From Hyphomicrobiales bacterium (GTDB lineage: Bacteria > Pseudomonadota > Alphaproteobacteria > Rhizobiales > Rhizobiaceae): a DNA stretch of 64,000 nucleotides. The stretch spans positions 124,001-188,000 of the forward strand of contig UCMS01000004.1 in NCBI GenBank assembly GCA_900473805.1. Direction: 5' to 3'. Shown one piece after another: positions 52,639 to 60,943 of this stretch; positions within the stretch are counted from its first letter, which is position 1, and each line of letters begins with the position of its first letter. The position numbers and the translations under genes were made by a program. The notes beneath the pieces are model-generated. The model did not search any database and was not told where the DNA came from. It was given only the letters and a program-made list of their open reading frames with translations.

Positions 52639-53939
52639 GCGGGCTTCTGATCGCTGCTCCGTCCTCCGGTTCCGGCAAGACGGTGGTGACACTCGGCCTG
52701 ATGCGGGCGTTGAAGCGCCGCGATATCACGGTTTCACCGGGCAAAGCCGGACCCGATTACATCGATCCAGCCTTCCATGCCGCCGCATGCGGGCGGCCTT
52801 GCTTCAGTTTCGACCCCTGGGCCATGCGCTCGCTTTTGCTGCACGACCTCGCGGATCGATCCTCGCGGGAGGGCATTCTGATCATTGAAGCGATGATGGG
52901 TCTGTTCGACGGAGCTGCTGACGGAACCGGAAGTGCCGCCGATCTCGCCGCGCTGCTGTCGCTGCCCGTCGTGCTTGTGATCGATTGCGGCCGGATGTCA
53001 CAGTCGGTTGCGGCGATCGCCTCGGGATTTGCCCGGTTTCGCCCGGGCGTGCATGTGGCGGGCGTCATTCTCAACAAGGTCGGGAGCGCGCGCCACGAGG
53101 CGATGCTGCGCGATGCGCTTGTTGAGACAGGTCTGCCGGTGCTCGGCGTGTTGCGATCGAACGCCGCGCTTGTATTGCCAGAGCGGCATCTTGGTCTCGT
53201 GCAGGCCGATGAACATGCCGGTCTTGAAGCCTTTATCGAAGCGGCCGCCGAGGCCGTCGAGACGGGGTGCGACATGACGGCCTTGCTGGCCATCGCTGCC
53301 GCGTCTTCGGTCGGTACGGCAGCCGCAAACTCCCAATCCATACCGCCGCTCGCCCGGCACATTGCCATAGCACGCGACATCGCCTTTGCCTTCTCGTATC
53401 CCCATCTGATCGACGGATGGCGCCGCCAGGGCGCGGAGATTTCCTTCTTCTCACCGCTTGCAGATGAGGCGCCCTCGTCGGACGCAGGCGCTGTCTATCT
53501 GCCCGGGGGGTATCCTGAGCTGCATGCCGGCCGCATCGCAGCTGCGGAGACGTTTAAGGCCGGTATGGCAGCCGCTGCCGCGCGCGGAGCGTTGGTCTAT
53601 GGCGAATGCGGCGGCTACATGGTGCTGGGGGAGGGGCTTGTCGACGCCGGAGGCGAGCAGCATGCAATGTTAGGTCTGCTGCCCGTCGTCACGACGTTTG
53701 CGGTCCGCACGCGCCACCTCGGCTACCGGCGGGTCCGTTCGCTCGCGTCGGATCTTTTTGCCGGCAGCTTTTCGGCGCACGAGTTCCATTATTCGTCGGT
53801 GGTCTCGGAAGGTGCCGCTGAGCGTTTGTTCGAAGCGCAGGATGCTCTCGGGCAATCCTTGGGTCATGTTGGACTGCGCCGGGGTGCCACCAGCGGGTCG
53901 TATATTCATCTGATCGACTGCATCGGAGAGGGGGCATGA
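52635..53939 (+). CDS. cobB: Cobyrinate a,c-diamide synthase
   Basis: The 434-residue enzyme amidates the a and c carboxylates of (hydrogeno)byrinic or cobyrinic acid using glutamine and ATP. The N-terminal dethiobiotin-synthetase-like domain has the P-loop APSSGSGKTVVTLGLMRAL, and the C-terminal class I glutaminase domain has ALVYGECGGYMVLGEGL (catalytic Cys) with GFSAHEFHYS-like FSAHEFHYSSV near the end. It sits in the cobA-cobB-cobC-cobD chain with ATGA overlaps on both sides. Confidence 0.95.
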   Translation: MSGLLIAAPSSGSGKTVVTLGLMRALKRRDITVSPGKAGPDYIDPAFHAAACGRPCFSFDPWAMRSLLLHDLADRSSREGILIIEAMMGLFDGAADGTGSAADLAALLSLPVVLVIDCGRMSQSVAAIASGFARFRPGVHVAGVILNKVGSARHEAMLRDALVETGLPVLGVLRSNAALVLPERHLGLVQADEHAGLEAFIEAAAEAVETGCDMTALLAIAAASSVGTAAANSQSIPPLARHIAIARDIAFAFSYPHLIDGWRRQGAEISFFSPLADEAPSSDAGAVYLPGGYPELHAGRIAAAETFKAGMAAAAARGALVYGECGGYMVLGEGLVDAGGEQHAMLGLLPVVTTFAVRTRHLGYRRVRSLASDLFAGSFSAHEFHYSSVVSEGAAERLFEAQDALGQSLGHVGLRRGATSGSYIHLIDCIGEGA

Positions 53940-54940
53940 GCGCGCCGATCCAGCATGGCGGTGGACTTGCGGCCGCGGCGGAGATCTACGGCGGGGCGAT
54001 CGAGGACTGGCTGGACCTCTCCACGGGGATCAATCCATGCCCGCCGCTGCTGCCTGCGATTTCGCCGCGGGCCTTCCACCGGTTGCCCGACCGGGAGTTG
54101 GAGCAGTCCGCCCGGATAGCCGCCCAGCGCTATTATCGATCAGCGCTAAGGCTGCCTTTGCCGGTTCCCGGCACGCAGTCGGTCATTCAGCTCCTACCGC
54201 GCCTTGTCAGACCCGATGCACGGGTCGCCATCGTCTGGCCGACCTATGGGGAATATGCGCGCGTCTTCGAGCAGGCCGGCTTCTGCGTCGATCGTATCGA
54301 CAATCTTGAGGCCGTTACGCCCGCGCATGGTCTGGTCGTGGTGGTCAATCCCAACAATCCAAATGGCCGCGCCCATTCGCCGACACGTCTTGCTGAGCTC
54401 GCAGACGATCTTGCAGTTCACGGCGGCTATCTCGTCGTTGACGAAGCCTTCGGGGATGTGTTGCCAGAGCTGAGCGTGGCGGCGGCAAGTCATCCCAACG
54501 TGGTTGTCTTTCGGTCCTTCGGGAAGTTCTTTGGTCTGGCTGGAATCCGGCTCGGATTCGTCATTGCCGAGGATGGTGTCGTTGCGCGGTTCGCAGACTG
54601 GCTGGGTCCATGGGCCGTGTCCGGTCCGGCGCTGGAATTGGCGCGCCATTTTCTGGCCGTCGATGTCGCGGCGATCCAGACCACCATTGCGCAGCGGTGC
54701 TCCGCTCTCCACCGGGTGCTCCGTGGCGCCGGCCTGGTGATTGGCGGACATGCCGGTCTTCTCACGCTGGTCGAGGATGCGCGGGCAGGGGATCTGCATG
54801 CACATCTCTGCCGGAACCACATCCTGACCCGGAAATTCGATTATCGCAGCGACTGGCTGCGCTTTGGACTGCCTGCTGATTCCCACGGGGATCAACGGCT
54901 GGCGGATGCGCTCGCAACCTGGTCCAGGGGCAACGCATGA
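53936..54940 (+). CDS. cobC: Threonine-phosphate decarboxylase / cobalamin aminotransferase-like CobC
   Basis: The 334-residue PLP enzyme provides (R)-1-amino-2-propanol phosphate for the lower-ligand arm of cobalamin. Fold-type I features: LSTGINPCPPLLP, VVNPNNPNGR (binding loop), YLVVDEAFGD (Asp) and SFGKFFGLAGIRLGF with the PLP lysine. It overlaps cobB and cobD by four bases. CobC works with CobD (CbiB), which lies directly next to it. Confidence 0.93.
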   Translation: MSAPIQHGGGLAAAAEIYGGAIEDWLDLSTGINPCPPLLPAISPRAFHRLPDRELEQSARIAAQRYYRSALRLPLPVPGTQSVIQLLPRLVRPDARVAIVWPTYGEYARVFEQAGFCVDRIDNLEAVTPAHGLVVVVNPNNPNGRAHSPTRLAELADDLAVHGGYLVVDEAFGDVLPELSVAAASHPNVVVFRSFGKFFGLAGIRLGFVIAEDGVVARFADWLGPWAVSGPALELARHFLAVDVAAIQTTIAQRCSALHRVLRGAGLVIGGHAGLLTLVEDARAGDLHAHLCRNHILTRKFDYRSDWLRFGLPADSHGDQRLADALATWSRGNA

Positions 54941-55911
54941 TCCATCTCGTGCTTCTCTTTGTTGCGGTGATCCTTGACCGCCTCGTGGGCGATCCGCCCT
55001 GGCTTTGGCAACGCCTGCCACATCCCGTGGTGATCTTCGGCAAGGGGATCGACCTGTTCGAACGGCGACTGAACCGGCCGAGCTTTACCGCCATGGGCCG
55101 CCGTGTGAATGGCGTCGCCGCAATCGTCGCGCTTCTTGCTCTTGCGGCCCTGGTCGGGGGTGGTTTGTCTCGGCTTGCTGACGCGCTCGGTTACTTCGGT
55201 CTTGCGTGCGAGATCGTCGTCGTGGCTGTCTTCCTCGCGCAAAAGAGCCTCGCCGATCACGTCCTGGCCGTCGCTGAGGGCTTGCAGAAGGATGGACTTA
55301 CAGGCGGACGGCGGGCTGTTGCGATGATCGTCGGCCGCGATCCCAACACGCTCGACAGTTCGGGCGTCTGCAGGGCCGCCATCGAAAGCCTGTCGGAGAA
55401 CTTTGCTGACGGGGTGGTGGCGCCGGTCTTCTGGTATGCGGTCGCCGGACTGCCCGGACTGCTCGCCTACAAGATGCTCAACACGGCTGATTCGATGGTC
55501 GGTCACAAGAACGAGCGATACCGCGATTATGGCTGGGCCTCCGCGAGGCTCGACGATCTCGCGAACTGGCCGGCGGCAAGGCTCTCTGCAGGTCTCATTG
55601 CTCTTGCGGCCAGTCTCAGGCTCGGCGCTGCTGCCGGGCGCCGCGCCCTGTCGACTGCGCTGCGCGACAGCGGACTGCACCGCTCGCCCAATTCCGGCTG
55701 GCCCGAATCGGCCATGGCTGGCGCGCTCGACCTCCAGCTCGCCGGTCCGCGCGTGTATGGTGGTGTGCGCGTGAGCGAACCCATGATGCATGCGAGCGGA
55801 CGAGATCAGGCAAAGCTTAACGACATCCATGCCGGGGTTGGCGTTTTCTATAGTGCCTGCAGCCTGATGGCGGCATTGGTCGGGATTTTAGCTCTCGTTT
55901 CCTCCATCTAA
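54937..55911 (+). CDS. cobD: Adenosylcobinamide-phosphate synthase CobD/CbiB
   Basis: The 324-residue integral membrane protein with four or five helices condenses aminopropanol (phosphate) with adenosylcobyric acid. Family motifs: DRLVGDPPWLWQRLPHPVVIFGK, FADGVVAPVFWYAVAGLPG, NTADSMVGHKNERYRDYGWASARLDDLANWPAARLS in parts, and SGLHRSPNSGWPESAMAGAL-like LHRSPNSGWPESAMAGAL. It ends the cobA-D run. Confidence 0.95.
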   Translation: MIHLVLLFVAVILDRLVGDPPWLWQRLPHPVVIFGKGIDLFERRLNRPSFTAMGRRVNGVAAIVALLALAALVGGGLSRLADALGYFGLACEIVVVAVFLAQKSLADHVLAVAEGLQKDGLTGGRRAVAMIVGRDPNTLDSSGVCRAAIESLSENFADGVVAPVFWYAVAGLPGLLAYKMLNTADSMVGHKNERYRDYGWASARLDDLANWPAARLSAGLIALAASLRLGAAAGRRALSTALRDSGLHRSPNSGWPESAMAGALDLQLAGPRVYGGVRVSEPMMHASGRDQAKLNDIHAGVGVFYSACSLMAALVGILALVSSI

Positions 55912-56031
55912 CGATTTCCGTTCAGGATGAAGCTGGCGACCCTTTTTGGGCGCAGGTCGATGCCGGATTCCCTTTTCTCGGCGGGCATCTACAGTGTCAT
56001 GTTGCAAGGGGTGTACATGTGGGGGGATAAC

Positions 56032-56457
56032 ATGCGTGCAACCGTGGCCGTGGCAGTATTGATCGTCTTGGCCTCACTGCCTTCACGGGCGGAGGCGAAT
56101 TCGCTTGTTGCCCGCGTCAGCCTGTCGGCACAGACCATGACAGTCAGCGAGAACGGGATTACGCGCTATCGCTGGAAGGTGTCGACCGGGCGTCCGGGCC
56201 ATGCGACGCCAACCGGATCATGGCGGGCGAAATGGGCGTCACGCCATCACCGCTCCCGGAAATATGACAATGCGCCCATGCCGTATGCGATCTTTTTCAA
56301 CGGTGGTTATGCCGTGCACGCCACCTATGATCTCAAGCATCTCGGACGACCAGCGTCCCATGGCTGCGTAAGGCTGCATCCGGACAATGCGGCGCAATTC
56401 TTCGCGCTCGCCCGGCAGATCGGGCTGGGCAACACCCGAATCCTGATTTCGCATTGA
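56032..56457 (+). CDS. L,D-transpeptidase (YkuD)
   Basis: The 141-residue periplasmic enzyme has a signal peptide (MRATVAVAVLIVLASLPSRAEA), a YkuD domain with YRWKVSTGRPGHATPTG and the active site HATYDLKHLGRPASHGCVRL, i.e. the conserved H-x-n-S-H-G-C-V-R. Such enzymes make 3,3 cross-links or attach proteins to peptidoglycan. ATG 56032 has GGGGGAT seven bases upstream; further upstream starts lack a signal peptide. The gene is short compared with the family mean, but the domain appears complete. Confidence 0.9.
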   Translation: MRATVAVAVLIVLASLPSRAEANSLVARVSLSAQTMTVSENGITRYRWKVSTGRPGHATPTGSWRAKWASRHHRSRKYDNAPMPYAIFFNGGYAVHATYDLKHLGRPASHGCVRLHPDNAAQFFALARQIGLGNTRILISH

Positions 56458-56471
56458 AAGCGGTTGCCGCC

Positions 56472-57197
56472 TCAGTCGATGCCGGCTGCATCGCGCAGAC
56501 GATCGATCTTCGGAACGATCACGTGGCGGTTGTTCTCAATGATGATGATGCCGTCCTTGCGGAGCTTGGTCATCTGACGGCTGACGGTCTCGATCGTGAG
56601 GCCGAGAAAATCGGCAATGTCCGCGCGGGACAGCGGCAGATCGAAGGTCTGCGTCTTGCCGCTCTCGGGGTCGATATGGGTTGCGATCAGGTAGAGGAAG
56701 CTTGCGACCTTCTCCTGGGCGGTTTTCCGACCCAGCGTGAGCATCCAGTCGCGAGCCTCGTCGAGTTCCTTCAGCGACTGGCTGTGTAGCTTGCGCTCCA
56801 TGTCCGGCACTTCGCCGACCATGCGGTCAATGACATTGCGCGGGAAGGTGCAGATTTCGGTGTCGGTCGCGGCTTCGGCCGTGATCGTGCTCTCGCCGAG
56901 AAAGGGGCGGCCGAGGAAATCGGGGGCGAATTGCAGGCCGACGATCTGCTGGCGGCCGTCCGCCATCATCTTCGACAGCTTGATCACGCCCTTCAGAATG
57001 TTGCTGTAGCTGCCGACGGTCTCGCCCTGACCGATCACCTCGTTGCCCGAATCGATGCGTCGACGCATGGAGTGACGGTTGAGCTCGACCAGCTGGCCCG
57101 CCGTCAGAACGGAACACAAGCCGCCATGTCTTGCCTCGCACGAGCGACAAACGGCCGGTGCTTCGCATTCCGGCTGGTGCTTGGTATGAGTGTCCAT
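56472..57197 (-). CDS. fnrN: FnrN-type oxygen-sensing transcription regulator
   Basis: The 241-residue Crp/Fnr protein has the cysteine pattern of an oxygen-sensitive 4Fe-4S cluster: CRSC (C17, C20), GLC (C28) and TEIC (C116). A cyclic-nucleotide-binding-like domain lies at about 30-150, and a C-terminal HTH with LSRADIADFLGLTIETVSRQMTKL, the FNR recognition E-x-x-S-R. FnrN activates microaerobic genes in rhizobia, such as fixNOQP and hemN. Start ATG 57197, or 57224. Divergent from hemN across a shared anaerobox, so it probably regulates itself and hemN. Confidence 0.95.
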   Translation of the reverse strand: MDTHTKHQPECEAPAVCRSCEARHGGLCSVLTAGQLVELNRHSMRRRIDSGNEVIGQGETVGSYSNILKGVIKLSKMMADGRQQIVGLQFAPDFLGRPFLGESTITAEAATDTEICTFPRNVIDRMVGEVPDMERKLHSQSLKELDEARDWMLTLGRKTAQEKVASFLYLIATHIDPESGKTQTFDLPLSRADIADFLGLTIETVSRQMTKLRKDGIIIIENNRHVIVPKIDRLRDAAGID

Positions 57198-57281
57198 AGT
57201 CTGCCGCCCCGTCAGGCCGGCCATTGCGCATCAGCGCCGATTCCGACCTCTATGGCCTTTTCGGCCTCTGAGTTTCCGTGA

Positions 57282-57287
57282 ACTCTA
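57282..57287 (-). promoter_or_regulatory. Possible -10 element of fnrN
   Basis: TAGAGT (minus strand) is 4/6 to TATAAT and would place the transcript start near 57275, about 40.5 bases from the anaerobox centre. This is weaker than the hemN side. Confidence 0.3.
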
Positions 57288-57308
57288 TTTGAGAAATGTA
57301 TCAGCAAA

Positions 57309-57322
57309 TTGATCGAAGTCAA
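57309..57322. promoter_or_regulatory. Anaerobox (FNR/FixK-type site) TTGAT-N4-GTCAA
   Basis: One base differs from the consensus TTGAT-N4-ATCAA. It lies in the fnrN/hemN divergent region, 66 bases upstream of hemN. Its centre is 41.5 bases from the hemN transcript start predicted from the -10 at 57345. Confidence 0.8.
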
Positions 57323-57332
57323 AGGCTGCGTT

Positions 57333-57363
57333 GTCGCAGATCGCTATCTTTGGTCGCAGATCG
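57333..57363 (+). repeat. Direct repeat GTCGCAGATCG, 20 bases apart
   Basis: Two identical 11-base copies at 57333-57343 and 57353-57363 flank the predicted hemN -10 element, two helical turns apart. Confidence 0.6.
57345..57350 (+). promoter_or_regulatory. -10 element of hemN
   Basis: TATCTT (4/6 to TATAAT) lies at the distance expected for an FNR class II promoter, giving a transcript start near 57357 and a leader of about 30 bases. Confidence 0.55.
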
Positions 57364-57387
57364 AGATCGTTTGGGACATCCGTCATC

Positions 57388-58737
57388 ATGCAGAATTCAC
57401 TCCTCTCCCGCTATTCCGGAGCCGTGCCGCGCTACACGAGTTATCCCACGGCGCCGCATTTCCATGAGGGCGTCAATACAGAGGTTTATGCGGGATGGCT
57501 GCGGTCGATCAGCAGTGGACAACGGATCTCTCTTTACCTGCACATCCCCTATTGTGACCGCCTCTGCTGGTTCTGTGCCTGCCATACAAAGCATACATTG
57601 AAATATGAGCCTATTTCGATCTATCTGGAATCGTTGAAAAAAGAAATTGCTGCCGTCGGCGACCTGGTGTCGCGGGGGGCAAAGGTGACGGCAGTGCATT
57701 TCGGCGGCGGTTCGCCGACAATGCTGCGCCCGGATGATCTGATCGGCTTGATGGCTTCGCTCCGTGAAGCCTTTCATTTCGCCGATGAAGTTGAAATCAG
57801 CGTCGAAATGGACCCGAATGATCTCGACGAGCCGCGCTACGATGCGCTTGCGGCGATCGGCATGACCCGGGCAAGCCTCGGCGTTCAGGATTTCCACCCA
57901 GACGTGCAGCGTGCGATCAACCGGATCCAGACCTTCGATCACACGAAATCGGTGGTCGACGCCGTCAGGGCGCGTGGCGTGCATTCGGTCAATTGCGACA
58001 TGCTGTATGGCCTGCCGCACCAGACCGAGGAGACGCTCGCGGAGACCGTGCGCGACATTCTCTCTCTGGCGCCGGACCGTATCGCTCTCTTCGGCTATGC
58101 CCATGTGCCGTGGATGAAGAAGCATCAGACGATGATCAAGGAAGAGGTGCTGCCGGGGGTCGAGGAGCGTTTCGTCCAGATGAACCTCGCGGCGCGCATG
58201 CTCATGGACGCCGGTTACGAAGCCATCGGTATCGACCATTTCGCGCTCCCGACCGACAGCATGGCGATCGCCCAGCGGGAGGGGCGGTTGCGGCGGAACT
58301 TCCAGGGCTACACTGTCGATGCTGCCGAGGCTTTGATCGGCCTCGGTGCCTCATCGATCGGGCAGTTGCCGCAGGGTTATGTCCAGAATATGCCGGCGAC
58401 GGGTGAGTACCAGCGCATGGCCGACAATGGCGGCCTTGCCGCCGTGCGGGGCGTTGCCGTCACGGACGACGATCGGATGCGGCGCCGGGTGATCGAGGAG
58501 ATCATGTGCCGTTTCGAATTGTCGTTTGTCGGCCTGCGCGCCGAATTCGGCCCGGCCGTTGACGCGATCGTTTCCGAAGCCCGGATCTTTGCGCAGTCGA
58601 ACCAGGACGACATCTGTCGTCTGGATGGTGATCGTTTCGTCATCACCGACATCGGTCGGCCTTTCGCCAGGACCATCGCTGCCGTCTTCGACAGCTATCT
58701 GTCGAACGGCAAGGGGCGCCATTCGATTGCTGTTTAG
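57388..58737 (+). CDS. hemN: Oxygen-independent coproporphyrinogen III dehydrogenase
   Basis: The 449-residue radical SAM enzyme decarboxylates coproporphyrinogen III to protoporphyrinogen IX without O2. The cluster motif C-x3-C-x2-C is seen as C56, C60, C63 plus the HemN-specific C65 in PYCDRLCWFCACH. Early residues RYTSYPTAPHF and the later GGGSPTML, EVSVEMDPNDL-like EISVEMDPNDLDEP and YGLPHQTEETL are those of true HemN. The gene is under a predicted FnrN promoter, which fits a need for haem at low oxygen. ATG 57388 follows a weak ribosome-binding site. Confidence 0.95.
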   Translation: MQNSLLSRYSGAVPRYTSYPTAPHFHEGVNTEVYAGWLRSISSGQRISLYLHIPYCDRLCWFCACHTKHTLKYEPISIYLESLKKEIAAVGDLVSRGAKVTAVHFGGGSPTMLRPDDLIGLMASLREAFHFADEVEISVEMDPNDLDEPRYDALAAIGMTRASLGVQDFHPDVQRAINRIQTFDHTKSVVDAVRARGVHSVNCDMLYGLPHQTEETLAETVRDILSLAPDRIALFGYAHVPWMKKHQTMIKEEVLPGVEERFVQMNLAARMLMDAGYEAIGIDHFALPTDSMAIAQREGRLRRNFQGYTVDAAEALIGLGASSIGQLPQGYVQNMPATGEYQRMADNGGLAAVRGVAVTDDDRMRRRVIEEIMCRFELSFVGLRAEFGPAVDAIVSEARIFAQSNQDDICRLDGDRFVITDIGRPFARTIAAVFDSYLSNGKGRHSIAV

Positions 58738-58780
58738 GCAACACTAACGGCGCAAATTTCGCTGTCGCACAAAAGCACCA

Positions 58781-58809
58781 TTGGCATTTGGCGGTGTTTT
58801 CCTTATGTG
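58781..58809 (+). promoter_or_regulatory. Candidate promoter of the acpXL operon
   Basis: TTGGCA and TATGTG are separated by 17 bases, giving a transcript start near 58816 and a short leader of about 20 bases to acpXL. The -10 matches only four of six bases. Confidence 0.45.
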
Positions 58810-58836
58810 GAACCCAGAATTTGAGACATATGAGGT

Positions 58837-59121
58837 ATGGGCGTGACCGCTACATTCGACAAAGTTGCCGACATCATTGCTGAGACCAGCGAAATCGACC
58901 GCGAGACGATTACGCCGGAAAGCCACACGATTGATGACCTCGGCATCGACAGCCTCGACTTCCTCGACATCGTCTTTGCGATCGACAAGGAATTCGGCAT
59001 CAAGATCCCGCTCGAGCAGTGGACGCAGGAAGTCAACGAAGGCAAGGTTTCGACCGAAGAGTACTTCGTCCTGAAGAATCTCTGCGCCAAGATCGACGAA
59101 CTTCGCGCCGCCAAGGGCTGA
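58837..59121 (+). CDS. acpXL: Acyl carrier protein AcpXL
   Basis: The 94-residue carrier protein has the 4'-phosphopantetheine site [10 protein letters not shown] (Ser39). It is longer than AcpP and ends with [21 protein letters not shown]. AcpXL is the special carrier on which rhizobia build the 27-hydroxyoctacosanoate (C28) chain of lipid A. The downstream genes are those known to go with it in R. leguminosarum and S. meliloti, namely fabZ, two fabF genes, an alcohol dehydrogenase gene and lpxXL. Confidence 0.97.
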
Positions 59122-59148
59122 CCCGTCTCCAAAGGAGCGGACATCGTC

Positions 59149-59622
59149 ATGCTGCTTGAATATTTCCAGATGATTGACAAGGTCGAGAGCGTGGATCTCG
59201 GCCTTGGTCGTTTGAAGGCCCAGTCGGTCGTGCCGATGGAGAGCCCTGTTTTCGAAGGTCATTTTCCCGGCATGCCGCTGGTGCCTGGCGTGCTGCTGAT
59301 TGAAACCATGGCGCAGGCCTCCGGCATGCTCTTGCTCGCGGTCAAGGACTTCGAGGCCATGCCTTTCCTGATGTCCGTGGATGGCGCCAAGATGCGCACC
59401 TTCGTCGAGCCTGGTGCCGTCCTCGATATCGAGGCTGAGCTTGAGCACGACGGATCGGGCTTTGCCGTCACCAAGGCGAAGATCGCGAGCGCCGGCAAGA
59501 AGGTCTGCGACGCGCAGCTGAAGCTGCGCACCATGCCTTTCTCCGAAGTGCCGCTCGCTCCGATCGTGCGCAAACGCGCCGAGGAAGTCGGTCTGATGGC
59601 CGCGATGGCCGCCCAGGCTTAA
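59149..59622 (+). CDS. fabZXL: 3-hydroxyacyl-ACP dehydratase (FabZ-like) of the AcpXL operon
   Basis: The 157-residue hot-dog fold protein carries the FabZ active site: SPVFEGHFPGMPLVPGVLLI with the catalytic His, and MAQASGML, with its Glu in ETMAQ, forming the dimer site. It should dehydrate 3-hydroxyacyl-AcpXL during chain elongation. AAGGAGCGG is the ribosome-binding site. Placed between acpXL and fabF2, as in other Rhizobiaceae. Confidence 0.93.
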   Translation: MLLEYFQMIDKVESVDLGLGRLKAQSVVPMESPVFEGHFPGMPLVPGVLLIETMAQASGMLLLAVKDFEAMPFLMSVDGAKMRTFVEPGAVLDIEAELEHDGSGFAVTKAKIASAGKKVCDAQLKLRTMPFSEVPLAPIVRKRAEEVGLMAAMAAQA

Positions 59623-59724
59623 GGCGCATTCGGCCGCAAGCGCGCAATCTCCTATTGACCTTGGGGCCTTATTCGGGAAAACCCGCATTTTACGCTGGCC
59701 AGCCTGCCGGCGAGAGGATTGCAT

Positions 59725-60930
59725 ATGGTCAAGAAACCGAATGATGTGGTGATCACCGGTGTGGGGATCGTTACCTGCCACGGCACCGGCAAGGACGCGC
59801 ATGTCGCGCTGCTCTCGGCCAAGACGGCGCCCGAACCGGTCCTGGAGACCGAAAAATTCGCGCCCTACGTCGTGCACAAGCTGCCGGAAATCGACTGGTC
59901 GCAGCAGATCGCCAAGCGTGGCGACCAGCGCCAGATGGAAAACTGGCAGCGCCTCGGCGTCTTCGCGGCCGGCCTAGCACTTGACGATGCCGGCATGAAG
60001 GACGATCCGGACGCCTGCGGGACCATGGACCTGATCGTCGCTGCCGGCGGTGGCGAGCGTGACATCGCCGTCGACAGCCTGATCGTCGACGAGGCGCTGA
60101 AGCGCAATGACCGTGAGAAATTCCTGATCGAAAAACTGAAGACCGAGCTTCGTCCGACACTCTTCCTGGCGCAGCTTTCCAACCTGCTCGCCGGCAATAT
60201 CTCGATCGTCCACAAAGTCACCGGTTCCTCGCGCACCTTCATGGGCGAAGAGGCTGCCGGCATCTCGGCCATCGAAACCGCCTTTGCCCGTATCAAGGCC
60301 GGCCAGTCGACGCACACCCTCGTCGGTGGCGCCTTCGTGTCCGAACGCCCAGATATCCTGCTGCTGGTCGAGGGCATCCGCGCCCATCAGACCGGTCCCT
60401 GGCAGCCGCTCTGGTCGCGCGACGGTTCCTCTGGCGGTGGCATGATCCTCGGCACGGTCGGCGCCTTCCTGGTGCTCGAATCCCGCGAACATGCCGAGGC
60501 GCGTGGCGCGCATATCTATGCCGTTCTCGACGCGGTCGAAGGCGATCGCGGCAATCGCGACGAGGGCAAGCTCGAGGCGCGTCTGGCCCGCATGGTGCCT
60601 GAAGCCGCGTCGCTGTCTGCCGCCGATACCGTCGTCTTCTCGGGCGCGTCCGGTCTGGCCGAACTCACGCAACGTGAGAAGGCTCACCTAACGGAACGTT
60701 TCGCCGGCATGCCGGTGCGCGGCTATGCCGGCTCGATCGGTCACTCGGTTGAGGCACAGTTCCCGGCGGGTCTGGCGCTTGCCGCCCTTGCCATCGATGC
60801 CGGTGCGTCAGTGCCCGCTTTCGATCCGGCGAGCGAAGCCGCGCAGGCTCATCCCGCCAAACATGCCATCATCTCCACCGTCGGCTATGTGCGAGGCGAA
60901 GGCCTTGCCGTGCTCTCGGCGAATGCGTGA
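59725..60930 (+). CDS. fabF2XL: Ketosynthase-like protein without catalytic Cys (FabF2-XL)
   Basis: The 401-residue protein is of the beta-ketoacyl-ACP synthase fold and has the N-terminal VVITGVGIVTCHGTGKDAHV. Where ketosynthases have A-C-x-S-G, this protein has FMGEEAAG, with Glu176 at the cysteine position. The first catalytic His (HGT-type) is not recognisable: the region reads SGASGLAEL. The second His is kept in GSIGHSVEA. This resembles chain-length-factor subunits, which pair with an active ketosynthase. The active partner is most likely the next gene. Start at ATG 59725; GAGAGGA lies before it. Confidence 0.9.
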   Translation: MVKKPNDVVITGVGIVTCHGTGKDAHVALLSAKTAPEPVLETEKFAPYVVHKLPEIDWSQQIAKRGDQRQMENWQRLGVFAAGLALDDAGMKDDPDACGTMDLIVAAGGGERDIAVDSLIVDEALKRNDREKFLIEKLKTELRPTLFLAQLSNLLAGNISIVHKVTGSSRTFMGEEAAGISAIETAFARIKAGQSTHTLVGGAFVSERPDILLLVEGIRAHQTGPWQPLWSRDGSSGGGMILGTVGAFLVLESREHAEARGAHIYAVLDAVEGDRGNRDEGKLEARLARMVPEAASLSAADTVVFSGASGLAELTQREKAHLTERFAGMPVRGYAGSIGHSVEAQFPAGLALAALAIDAGASVPAFDPASEAAQAHPAKHAIISTVGYVRGEGLAVLSANA

Positions 60931-60943
60931 GGAGGATAGATCC

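Noticed and set aside
57291..57308. Second anaerobox next to the one at 57309
   Set aside because: TTGAG-N6-ATCAG has wrong spacing and two mismatches.
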